Both the position numbers and the translations under genes were made by a program. Below the pieces are notes generated by a model. The model did not search any database and was not told the origin of the DNA. It saw nothing but the letters and a program-made list of their open reading frames with translations. This document shows positions 1 to 9,456 of a stretch of DNA of 64,000 bases, one piece after another. Numbering within the stretch: the stretch's first letter is position 1; every line of letters begins with the position of its first letter. Source of the stretch: Pyrus communis (taxonomy: Eukaryota; Streptophyta; Magnoliopsida; Rosales; Rosaceae); assembly GCF_963583255.1 (NCBI RefSeq), contig NC_084805.1:8114827-8178826 (forward strand). The letters are read 5' to 3'.

Positions 1-1
1 A

Positions 2-361
2 TATAGATCCCTTGCTCACACAACTATAGAGTTGACCTGGATCTGTAAAATTTTACAGGATGTCCTTTTTCTTCTTCGGCAGGTTCCTAAACTCTGGTGT
101 GATAATGTTTCTACCATTTCTCTGGCTTCTAATCCCGTCTTCCATGCTCGCACAAAGCATGTGGAAATTGACTATCATTACATTAGAGAACTTGTTTTAG
201 CAAATCTGATTCAGGTCTTTCGTATCAGTACCCATCATCAGATTGCTGACATTCATACCAAGGCACTGTCCAAGGCCAGATTCAAGCTACTGCAGTCCAA
301 GCTTTCTCTCAGAGATCCTCCGCTTAGCTTGAGGGAGGGTAAAGGGACACCTCATCATTAG
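2..361 (+). CDS. Ty1/copia pol C-terminal end (RNase H), partial
   Basis: The reading frame is open from the window edge to a TAG at 359-361 and encodes the last about 119 residues of a copia polyprotein. The motif ARTKHVEIDYHYIRE and the following HHQIADIHTKAL segment are the conserved C-terminal RNase H signature of Ty1/copia elements. The 5' part (gag, protease, integrase, RT) lies outside the window, so intactness cannot be judged. The visible part has no frameshift or internal stop. It has nothing to do with the TNL fragment that follows on the other strand. Family assignment is secure; the lineage within copia is not determined. Confidence 0.85.
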   Translation, partial: YRSLAHTTIELTWICKILQDVLFLLRQVPKLWCDNVSTISLASNPVFHARTKHVEIDYHYIRELVLANLIQVFRISTHHQIADIHTKALSKARFKLLQSKLSLRDPPLSLREGKGTPHH

Positions 362-560
362 ATATTTTTATGTTTTAACAGCTGTAATTTGGTTGTAACT
401 AATTCCTGTTATTAGATGCTAATCTAGTGGTCATTAGTCACTAAGTTTATTTAGCAAAGTGTATACATACTCAGTTGTAATTTCTTTCTCATTAAGAAAA
501 CAAATATACAGAAAGTATTCTTTCTATCTCTCGAGACATTTCAAGTTAATACTTCTTGGA
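362..560 (+). mobile_element. Probable 3' LTR remnant of the copia element
   Basis: A purine-rich stretch (gagggagggtaaaggga, 333-349) lies just before the copia stop and resembles a polypurine tract. The following about 170 bp (TGTTTTAACAG from 371, ending near 540) has the length and AT-rich character of a short copia LTR. No second LTR is in the window, so both ends are estimates. Confidence 0.4.
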
Positions 561-2009
561 AATAATGTAAGGTTACAACATCCTTTAAGATTCAAGCGAA
601 TGAGCTTTTGAAGGAATCCAACCGAATGATCAACCTCAACCAAACTTGTACAGCCTTCGAGGTTCAAGATTTCTAAGTTCGGAATCCCAGAGAAGTTTGG
701 GGTTTTTATTAGGAATATGCAGCTCTCCAGATTTATGGATTTTAGATTTTGTAACCTCTATCAGCCAAAAAAAGAGAGGAAAAAATACGATCAAATGATA
801 ATCTATTTAAGAAACTTAAACCATAATTAAAATAAAAAATAAAATAAAAAAAAGTAAGAAGATACCGTCAGATGAAAATAATTAAGTACCTTCAACCCCT
901 CTCCCAGTTGCAACAAGCGGCTACGAGGCATATTGAAAATAACATTCAAGTTGGAGATTTTTCATCTTTGAGAAGCTTTTAGCACTCAAGCATATCTCAT
1001 CATCTGGTTCAACCAAATTTACCATGATCCCTTTGATTTTGTTTGTTCCCTAGTATGTAAGCGCAATAGTCTTATTAACAAACAAGTTATGTACGATGTA
1101 GAAATAGTAACATAAAGTGATGCTCGTGAAATTAAATAAAATAATAATAGGTAAATATCTATAGCATACTTTACTTACCGTTTTTTCTGTTAAAACGCGG
1201 TAAACATCCTCGTGAAACCATAATCTGCTACGTTCACCAGGCTCATTTGGTGACTCTTGACGAACGATTTCTTTACCCATCTCTTCTAACAAGTCATGCA
1301 TCCAAATATTATTTCCTTCAATATTTATCATAGCCTTGTCTATGAGTACTTCAATGCTGTACTTCGGGTTAAGGTCACAACTCTCTAGTGTTGGTATCAC
1401 ATTATTCTGATTTTTCCCTTTAAAGAAACATGCAATGAGAAGGAAAGCCTCTTTCACCGAATCTTCTAGTGCATTGTAACTTATTTTGAGAATTTCTTGA
1501 ATGTCTTGGTTAGGAATTCTTTTGTAACCATCTAATGCAGCTTTCATTTGACCTGTACTTCTACCACAAAGATGTGAGCCTAAAACAATCAAAACTAATG
1601 GAAGGCCTTTAGCATAGTATACTACCGATTTTGCTAATTTTACATAATCATCATTTAAATGTCTAGTCCGTGTGAAGTCATTCCAACTGATGAAGAGGTC
1701 AAAAGCTTCATGACGATCTAACTCTTTGACCTTGTATATTAGCTTAATTTGATGAGCATTTAGCAAATGTTTATCTTTTGTTGTTATGATAATTCTACTT
1801 CTAGAATCAAACCAATTATACCCTCCAACTAACTTGTTTAGTTGGTCCAATTGATTGACATCGTCAAGAATTAGGAGAATCCTCTTATGACTCAACCTTT
1901 TCTTGATTAAATTGATTCCCTTATCGACATTGGTCAACTTTAATTCCTTCACCCCTAGAATTTCATAAAGAAGGTAATTTTGGAGTTTGACTAGGCCTCC
2001 ATATTGCAT
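540..2009 (-). pseudogene. TIR-NBS-LRR (TNL) resistance gene fragment
   Basis: The main exon (about 2009 down to 1189) encodes an NB-ARC domain without its P-loop. Visible motifs in order are kinase-2 (RILLILDDV), RNBS-B (SRIIITTKD), GLPL (GLPLVLIVLGSHL) and MHDL (WMHDLLEEMGKEIVRQ). It ends at a plausible GT donor (complement of ac at 1187-1188). A second exon starts after an AG at 1050-1051 and encodes the GTNKIKGI linker typical of TNLs. Its frame then breaks near 915-940 (stop; apparent internal deletion). At about 740-540 an LRR segment reading NLEILNLEGCTSL is still recognisable. The TIR domain and P-loop are absent because the gene is cut at about 2010, where gypsy pol sequence begins. 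Non-functional as it stands. Confidence 0.85.
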
Positions 2010-2012
2010 TGA

Positions 2013-3176
2013 TTATACCAAAAAGGTGAGGACGGGTTACTATTACTGTGCCTCGGCCCACAGGAGGCTGCCCAAGCAATGGCCGAAGTACATGAAGGAA
2101 TTTGTGGAGCTCACCAATCAGGACGCAAAATACGCTGGTTGCTCCGACAACACGGTTACTTCTAGCCAAGTATATTAAAGGATTGCATCAAATACGCACA
2201 GGGATGCATACCGTGCCAGATTCATGGACCAGTGCAAAGAACCCCGGCCGAATTACTCCACTCAGTTTCTAAGCCATGGCCGTTCAGGGGATGGGCAATG
2301 GACGTAATCGGTAAAATCACACCATCGTCGGGGGCAGCAAAACACGCGTGGATAATAGTAGCAACCGATTACTTCACTAAGTGGGTTGAGGCAAAATCAT
2401 ACACCGAATTAACAGCCAAAGAAGTTTGCAATTTTGTAGAGGAAAATATTGTGACCAGATTCGGCGTACCAGAAACGATCATAACCGACAATGGCACAAT
2501 CTTCACGGCCGACAGGTTTAGGGAATACACGGCAAGTCTGAATATCCGACTCGAGCAGTCTACGCCGTATTACCCACAAGCGAACGGGCAGGCCGAAGCA
2601 AGCAATAAGGTATTAATTGGCATTCTTGAAAAAATGGTAAGAGAGAGGCCTCGGATGTGGCATTTAAAGTTAAATGAAGCGTTATGGGCCTACCGAACTT
2701 CACCCTGGTCCGCCACCAGAACAACTCCCTACGCGTTAACTTACGGGGACGACGCTGTGTTACCAGTCGAGCTAAGTATAAACTCATTACGAGTGATCGA
2801 GCAGACTAGTTTCCTTAGTGCCGAATATAGTCAAGCTATGTGACAAGAGTTAGAAGACTTAGAAGAAATTCGGATCGACGCGTGTAATTTATTAATAGCA
2901 CAAAAGAAAATTGTCGAGCGAGCTTATAATCAACGCATTAAACAAAAACCGTTCAGCGAGGGACACTTGGTTTGGCAGACTGTGTTGCCTGTAGGGATCA
3001 AAGACCCCAGGTTCAACAAATGGTCGCCGAATTGGGAAGGATCATTCATCGTCCACAAAGTTCTAGCCAAAGGGCCATATCATCTTAGAGATCGGATCGG
3101 TTTAATTCAAAAATTGCCGATTAATGGGAAATTTTTAAAGAAAAACTACCTAGTCACGTGGGAAATGCAAGAATGA
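2013..3176 (+). pseudogene. Ty3/gypsy (Tat-like) integrase and pol C-terminus, degenerate
   Basis: One frame runs from 2013 to the TGA at 3174-3176. It holds the end of the RNase H-integrase linker, the integrase zinc-binding part (CIKYAQGCIPCQIHG), the catalytic core with GWAMDVIG, TDNGT and the downstream Glu in GQAEASNK, and the C-terminal chromatin-proximal domain. Two in-frame stops disrupt it: TAG at 2163-2165 (where a Trp is expected in GYFWP) and TGA at 2842-2844. Protease, RT and RNase H are missing because the sequence to the left is TNL gene. The spacing and sequence style match the Tat lineage; this is inference. It forms one element with the antisense gene at 16.8-20.2 kb and the LTR at 20.7 kb. 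Confidence 0.8.
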
Positions 3177-3237
3177 ATATCATTGTATTAAGCTCATAAA
3201 AAAACGAACTGATACATTCAAAAGGCTCCTAAAGATT

Positions 3238-3294
3238 CTAAGGGGTCGAAAGGAGGAAGGTCTCGAGAGCAGCCTTCAATTCCAGCCACCTTAC
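3238..3294 (-). pseudogene. Last piece of the Tat antisense gene, left of the Athila insertion
   Basis: Read on the minus strand, the coiled-coil frame of the exon at 16.8-17.4 kb continues through the duplicated target site cttac into 3294 and reaches a TAG at 3238-3240. The antisense gene therefore ended 61 bp beyond the pol stop at 3176, tail to tail. The Athila insertion separates this piece from its gene by 13.5 kb. Confidence 0.6.
3290..3294. repeat. Target-site duplication, left copy (cttac)
   Basis: The five bases directly before the LTR start TGATTG are cttac. The same five bases directly follow the other LTR end (16818-16822). This defines the Athila insertion exactly. Confidence 0.93.
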
Positions 3295-5150
3295 TGATTG
3301 ATGTTTTCCTTCTTCATGCTAGAATATGTTTAGTATAATGGCACAAGTAAGGGTGTCGAATCCACAGGGACTAATTGGACCTATATAATCACTTGTTTTG
3401 CAAGAACTCTTTACTAGAGAAATAAAACTAATCAATGTAGGCAGATTTGTTGTTGTACCTTGAAAGCATTAGGAAATGAAGTAAACACAAAATGAATGAA
3501 TCAACAGCTAATAAAATGAGATAGTACCAATGGAGATGAAGCTAGGGATTCGATTTTACCATTGCTAACCCAAGGCCATGCTTGTTGAATCAGATTATAC
3601 TCATCCATCTACCTATTTCTTGAGTTTGTTTCACTTAGATATGATCAACCATATGATGTGTGGATTTGATCAAATGTCTCTAATCATGAGCCTAATTGTG
3701 ATGTGCAACTTTGGTTCCTAATCAAGAATATGTAGTGCACAAGAAACTTTCACAAAACCAAAGGGAACACTCGGCAGGATGTTTGCAAAACATTCCCTTC
3801 ATTCATTCACATATCCACCAAGATTATGCATGATGTGTGCTTTAATCTTGGCTAAACAACCTGTGGTTAATTCAAATGATGATCAAGCATTAAAATCAAC
3901 ACACTAAGTCACAATTAAATCGGAGAATGAAACAAGAAATAGATAGATTAAATGAGAATTCTGAATTAACTACATGGCAATCTTGCAAGGCTACATCGAA
4001 TCCCTAGAGAGAGATTAGTTACACTTCATGTTTACAAAAGGTTTGACATAAAAATATATAACATGAGTGAACATAGGATTAAGAAGAAAGAACCCTTGAA
4101 GCAAAACTGATGTCGAAATCCCTTAAGAGTTGCCTTCGGTGTTGGTGCTCCAAGTGTGTTGTAAATGAAGGTGGAGCGGCTAAGGTTGAATGGTTTCTGC
4201 GAATGGGAGAGTGTATGGAATGGAATGAAGCCGAGAAGAGATTGTGTAGAAATGGAAGGGGATTTGCGGCAAAGGGGAAGATTGGATGTGTTTGTGGTGT
4301 CTTGTGTATGAAAATGAGATGTTATTTTTGTGTATGAATGCATGGGTTTTTATAGGGGGAATGGGAGAATATGTGGGTGATTGTTTAAGAGTGAATGTGG
4401 TTGTTATGATTGAGAGTGCATGTGGATGAAATAATGATGGAAAAAGAGCTAGGTTGTTGGTGGAAAGGCAAGGGAAGTGCACGGCATTGAGTTGTTGTTG
4501 GTGTGTGAATGCATGTGTTGAATGATTAAAGTGCATGTGGGTGAATATGTGGCTGAAATGATGAAGTAGGAAGGTGGAAATGCATGTGTTGAATTGGTGG
4601 TGCAATGATGAAAGAGTAAGTGCATGTGTGTGTGAATGGTGGTGCAATGATGAAAGAGTAAGTGCATGTGTGTGTGAATGGTGGTAGCTAGGGTGAATTA
4701 TGATGAATGCATGTGGAATAAAGATGGAGAAGGTGGTGTAATGATGAAGTGGAATGGCTGAAAATGAAAGGGGGAGTGCAAGGCACGGCAATGGGTGTTT
4801 CTTGATGGTTTTGGGGTTGTGATGCATGTGAATGCATGTGGCTAAGGGTTGTTGATTGGGCTAGAGGTTTTGCATGGCTCAAAGGATTGTTTGATTGGGC
4901 TAGGCCCTTTGTTTTATGTCCAAAGTGCATACAAGGCTTTCAAATTCGTCCAACACTTTGGCTCCAAGCATATGCTATCCATTCCAAGCCCAATTTTGCT
5001 CCAAAATGCTCCAAAATGCATCTTTTTGCTTCCTTAGCCATATGAACCTAAAAACACACGAAAATGGCTTAAACTACTAAAACAACTATGAATTAACAAC
5101 ATAGATGCACGAAAACAAGCTAAGTAAGTCGCCTAAATATGCTCCTATCA
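3295..5150 (-). repeat. Athila 3' LTR (1856 bp)
   Basis: TG...CA ends; identical to 14962-16817 except for four substitutions. It contains a TATA-like box (minus TATAAAAA, 4347-4354), a 42-bp unit repeated twice (4596-4679) and ten TGCATG/CATGCA hexamers between 4339 and 4838. The GT-rich stretch gives long low-complexity ORFs in the U3 that are not credible proteins. Confidence 0.95.
4596..4679. repeat. 42-bp tandem duplication in the Athila U3
   Basis: Two direct copies with period 42 begin ggtggtgcaatgatgaaag at 4596 and 4638, followed by the start of a third (ggtggta). The same duplication is present at 16263-16346 in the other LTR. Each unit carries one TGCATG. Confidence 0.9.
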
Positions 5151-5166
5151 AATTCCCCCACACTTA
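5151..5166 (-). promoter_or_regulatory. Polypurine tract for plus-strand DNA synthesis
   Basis: The minus strand reads AAGTGTGGGGGAATT immediately next to the 3' LTR (LTR edge at 5150). Position and composition are those of the primer for plus-strand synthesis in LTR retrotransposons. Confidence 0.85.
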
Positions 5167-5901
5167 GCTTTTGCTAGTCCTCGAGCAAAACAAAATAATA
5201 ACAAATAAACAAAACGACACTAAACAAGTAAAACACAACCTAAACCTTCCAACAACCGTCTTAGGGATTTCCAATGCACATGACAAGTTAAAAATCATTA
5301 TTCTCACAGATTTTAGCCATCTTTACACTTAAGTACATTCTTAATCATAGTCACCACATACTAGTTCACAATTAAGCAATTAAAACACATTTCAAATGTA
5401 GTAACATGCTTTAGAAAATTTACTCAATTCCTTACTAGAATGCACTCTATTTTCACACAGATTTTCTGACTACACACCCTACACTAGTTATATGTGAGAG
5501 ATTGATGTAAACATGAAAGACTAGTATCTCACATATGTTATAACAAAGAAAGCATTTTCTGGATTTACGATAATGACATGAATATGATCTCATGAATGGA
5601 ATGCTACTACTTAGAATGAGAACCAGTGATTCCATAAGCTCATATCAAATCCAAACTCCACATTATTGAACACATAACGATCAAGATAGAAGTCAAAGGG
5701 GTGTAACGGGGCTAGGGTATTGGTTAACAATGAAAGGTGAAGGATAAACAAACATTCTTAAAGCAATAGTGAGCAAAGTATTGAATTAGGCACTTAGAAT
5801 TCCCTTTAGAGCGCGGAAAACAACTTTTAGACTAATAGGGGAAATTCAAACAACTCTTATTTTTCTTTTCTTTTTCATTTTTTTTTCTTTTTTCAAATTT
5901 T

Positions 5902-5933
<32 letters not shown>

Positions 5934-8205
5934 AGCCGTGCCTATGGCACAACAACTCTCATCAATAATCCTTCCCCCACACTTATTTTCTGCAACATAT
6001 TAATCAAAAAGAAACATTCATTTTCCGTCATGCTTACTATGCTTTAAGAACAAAGGCATGGATGGTCCTATTCTAGGCTAGGTAAGGATAACATGGGTTA
6101 ACAAAGAACATAGGCTAAACAAGGCTCAAAGGGGTTAAAACTTACAACAAATACGAAATATGGGAAGTAAGGCTATTTGGCTATGGTGGCAACTACACAA
6201 CTTTATCTTGATATATGTTATGCAATTCAATGTCATGCTTTGAATGAAATGGATATAAGTTCTAGCATTTAGTTCTATCATGATACAATTGCATTCTAAG
6301 TAGCAACCAAGCAAGGAATAATGAGATCATGCAACAACTTTAGAAAACAAAGAATCACAGAAAATAACTCTCCAGCGAAGGTAATGGCTCGAGTCTCACA
6401 GGGTTGTAGCGTTTGTTTGAGTTCCTTCCTTCAAGCATGTTACAAAAACGAATTTTTCTTTTATGATTGCATGTGAAGTCATACATTATAACCATAACCA
6501 AGCATATACCAAGAGTAAATCAAACTTTCATCCATGTTTATAACTCTTTTTAACCGTCATGCAATTACAAACCAAATCCTTATCATTGTGTTGGAAGGTA
6601 CCCTAAGACACAAACACACAAAAAGCACTTAAAACACTCTTTTTAGGCTTTTCAAAACATTTTTTTCAAATTTTTATGTGATTTTCGGAGTTATAAAACA
6701 AAACACACTAAAATACTCTAAAACAATTTAAAAACACCTTAAAACAGCAAGGAACAACATTTGAAGTTATGGGTGATAAAATCCCACGAATTTGCATTAA
6801 CAACATTAGTTACCCCCCCCCCCCCCCCCCCCACACTTAAATCAAACATTGTCCTCAATGTTCTAAGCATAGATTTACACAAAACATAAGTAAACACACA
6901 AAAAGCACTTAAACATACTAAACATGGCAAAATGTAATTAACAAAGAGAAGAGTTTAGGGACGCAAATCTGGTTATGGAGTGTAAATTCCCTCTTCTCCT
7001 TGGTGATTGCATTGAGGCTTTTATCTTTGTGATTCCACAGGCTTACTCTTGAACTGGTTTACGCCCATCGTTGATTTTCCTTTGTGCTACATAATCTTGA
7101 ACTGGGCAGCAGGATTCTTTTGGTCTTCCCCGAAGGTCTGAGCTTACCCCTTTTATCTGTTTCTTTGTTCAATCTTTGCAGGAGTGGTCCCTTCTCTGGA
7201 AGTGTATCAACCGTTGAAGATGACTACTCGAGAGCAATGCTAGGTAAGCAATCAGGAATAGATTCCAGGCAGTTGGCTCCAGAACAGAAGACTGACTCCA
7301 AGTGCTGGCTGATTGCTTCTTTCACTTTGCCATGCGAGTAAGAACAAGGACAAAGAAAAAGACAGGGAAAGAGCATGATATGAGATACTTTTGCTTTTGA
7401 CCTTGATGATATGAGATACCTTTACTTTTGAAGAAGCGGTGAATGAATCAGCACACTTCAATCCGTCGTTTCCTCCTGGGTCATCTGTACTCCAAGCATC
7501 TGGTATCATCTTTGGGGAAGAAGAAAGAATTGAGTATTTCGAAAGGCTTTGCTGGGAGTGCGCCCTCAGAGGTGAGGGAGAGTTGGGCATTTTCTTCAGG
7601 TTTTCCTTGCCATAAAAGATGAAGGTCGACATATATAGAGATAATAACAAGTGGTGGTACCATTCTTTTACCTTTGTCGACAGGCGTTTTGATCCCGCAA
7701 ATCCGGCTTTTTGAAATATTGGCGCCTCTTCGATCTTTGAAGACGCCTCTTCGATTTCTGAGCAGGCGCCCCTTCGATTTCTGAGCAGGCGCCCCTTCGA
7801 TTTCTGAATGACGCCCCTTCGCTTTCTGAATGACACGTGGTAGTGCAGATGCGGCTCCTTTTGACAAAGCTGCACGCGTCTTCTGAAAAGCAGAGAAAGT
7901 GTCGCCGAACTTTGCGCTTGTCGGCTAAAGATGTGTAGTTGCGATGATGGCCTCCACGTGTTTTCAGCTTTGTCAGAAATCTTTTGACAAAGTTGAACGC
8001 GTTTTCTGAAAAGCTGAGGGAGCGTCGCCTAACTTACGCCGGAAAATCCGGCTCTTTGAATCGGTGGACGCGTCGCTTTGGCTTTTTATAGAGCTATCGA
8101 TCACCGCCAACATACACACTCTGAAGATTTCCCATTCTTGAAAATCGTCTCCGGCCCTTCGAAATTTAACTCCATCCACCCCTTCTCATTGAACACTTTT
8201 GAAAA
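5167..8205. other. Athila 3' non-pol region, no supported sense gene
   Basis: The stretch between the PPT and the antisense ORF is AT-rich and full of short unrelated ORFs. It holds pyrimidine/poly-T runs (about 5856-5932), a run of 20 C at 6813-6832, and two further copies of the ccccacactta motif that also forms the PPT (about 5973-5984 and 6828-6839). From about 7.0 kb onward it is the upstream region of the ORF at 8206: a 22-23-bp tandem array and a 123-bp imperfect duplication (7859-7912 versus 7982-8035). I see no env-like protein. Confidence 0.6.
7722..7833. repeat. Five tandem 22-23-bp units upstream of the antisense ORF
   Basis: Units start at 7722, 7744, 7766, 7789 and 7812. The core is gcgccccttcgatttctga with small differences. 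The array ends directly at a G-box-like cacgtgg (7834). Another ccacgtg lies at 7951-7957. The array sits about 370-480 bp upstream of the ATG at 8206. Confidence 0.85.
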
Positions 8206-8832
8206 ATGACTAACTCATCGAACCTTAGCTTAGATTTGAGTCTCAGCAGCGATCCGGTTGCGCCCCATCAAGGTAATGTATGGCGCCCTTCTTTTTTATC
8301 TTCTAATGGTCCTCTTTCAGGTGAAGACTCCATGATGACCGATGCAACAACAGCTACAATAGTAGCTAGGAACCTCCTTACTCCTAAGGACAGTAGGCTG
8401 CTTTCAGGACGGTCCGATGAGTTGGCCGTTCAAGAGTCTCTCGCTCTCAGCGTTCAATGTGCAGGCTCTGTGTCCAACATGGGCCAACGCCTGCTTGCTC
8501 GGTCCCGCCAAGTGGAATCGTTGATGGCAGAGGTGGAAAGTCTTAAGCAGGAGATCAAACAGCTTAAGTACGAGAATAGAAGTTTGCATGTGCTTGCAAA
8601 TAACTATTCGTCGGGCATGAAGAGGAAGCTTGATGAACTGCAAGAATCTGAGGGTCGAATTCACAGTGACCGTCAAAGGCTTGCGGCTTATCTCCAGAGG
8701 CACCTTTTTCCTGGGTCATCCAGCGTTTGGCCAAGTATTGAGGCCTGGAATGCTCCCGCTCCGATGCCTCCCGCTCCGACGCCTTCTGCTCCGACGCCTC
8801 GTAGTGGGGCTTCACGTAAACATCCTTTGTGA
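8206..8832 (+). CDS. Antisense ORF in the Athila element, coiled-coil protein (208 aa)
   Basis: An uninterrupted 208-codon ORF on the strand opposite to gag-pol, lying between pol and the 3' LTR. The N-terminus is Ser/Leu/Asp-rich (SSNLSLDLSLSSD). Residues about 100-160 form a predicted heptad-rich coiled coil (RQVESLMAEVESLKQEIKQL and following). The C-terminus is Pro/Ala-rich with a repeated PAPTPSAPTP pattern and ends in basic residues. It has no catalytic motif I recognise. The upstream region carries tandem repeats, G-box-like cacgtg sites and a weak TATA-like tttttatagag (about 8093-8103), so independent transcription is plausible. Extra antisense ORFs are known in plant Ty3/gypsy elements, mainly Tat; here it is in an Athila-type element. 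Function unknown. Confidence 0.55.
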   Translation: MTNSSNLSLDLSLSSDPVAPHQGNVWRPSFLSSNGPLSGEDSMMTDATTATIVARNLLTPKDSRLLSGRSDELAVQESLALSVQCAGSVSNMGQRLLARSRQVESLMAEVESLKQEIKQLKYENRSLHVLANNYSSGMKRKLDELQESEGRIHSDRQRLAAYLQRHLFPGSSSVWPSIEAWNAPAPMPPAPTPSAPTPRSGASRKHPL

Positions 8833-9456
8833 AGGCTCATCTTTCTGCTATGTTTATTTTTATTCTTTTTTTTTTTTTTTTTTTTATTTATTTTTATCAA
8901 ATCAAACGGCATGGAATTGATCTTTGAATGGAGGGTGATACTTGAAATGATCCGGTAATGGTTTAAATTCTAGAGTGGATGCCTGAATCATTAACAACAT
9001 ATTAGTATAAAAGAAAATTGAAATTCGGGAAGGCGGCTTACCTTTGAGCTCCGACATGAACTTAAAAATAAACACCCCTTCGAAAGTTATGACATGTCCC
9101 GTGTCATAAAACCCTTTTTCATAGCAACCCAATAGTTTGTCTACAAACATAGCCCTCATATACATTCGTATTAGTAAGCAAAAACACACTTAGTAAGCAA
9201 AAACACACTTAACCAAAACTAACACAACTAACACAAAAAAAAACACAAACCTTAAAAAAAAACACAAACCTTCCATCCCACACCCAAACCTAACCAAAGC
9301 ATTGTCCTCGATGCTTAAAATTGTATGTAATGCAAGTAGGCAAAGAATATGGAATGGTGACAACATAAACACAAAATGAGGAAAGAACACAAACTACACT
9401 AGGTTGCCTCCTAGTAAGCGCTTTATTTAATGTCTAGGCAAGACATGGTAGCTTGT
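8833..9456. other. Athila spacer between antisense ORF and pol end
   Basis: AT-rich; contains a poly-T run (8863-8885) just after the antisense ORF stop, and a duplicated tagtaagcaaaaacacactta (about 9171-9210). The stretch 9290-9456 matches the style of sequence that follows pol in Athila elements. No gene supported. Confidence 0.5.

Noticed and set aside
4180..4827. 215-aa ORF (minus) in the Athila LTR, repeated at 15847-16494
   Set aside because: It is a His/Ser/Thr-rich translation of GT-rich tandem sequence within the U3. Overlapping ORFs in other frames are equally long, so it is a composition artefact.
6813..6832. CRISPR-like or structured element around the C run
   Set aside because: A simple homopolymer with no spaced repeats.
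5167..9456. Possible env-like gene in the Athila 3' region
   Set aside because: No minus-strand ORF with a signal peptide or membrane segment of reasonable length; only short, overlapping low-complexity ORFs.
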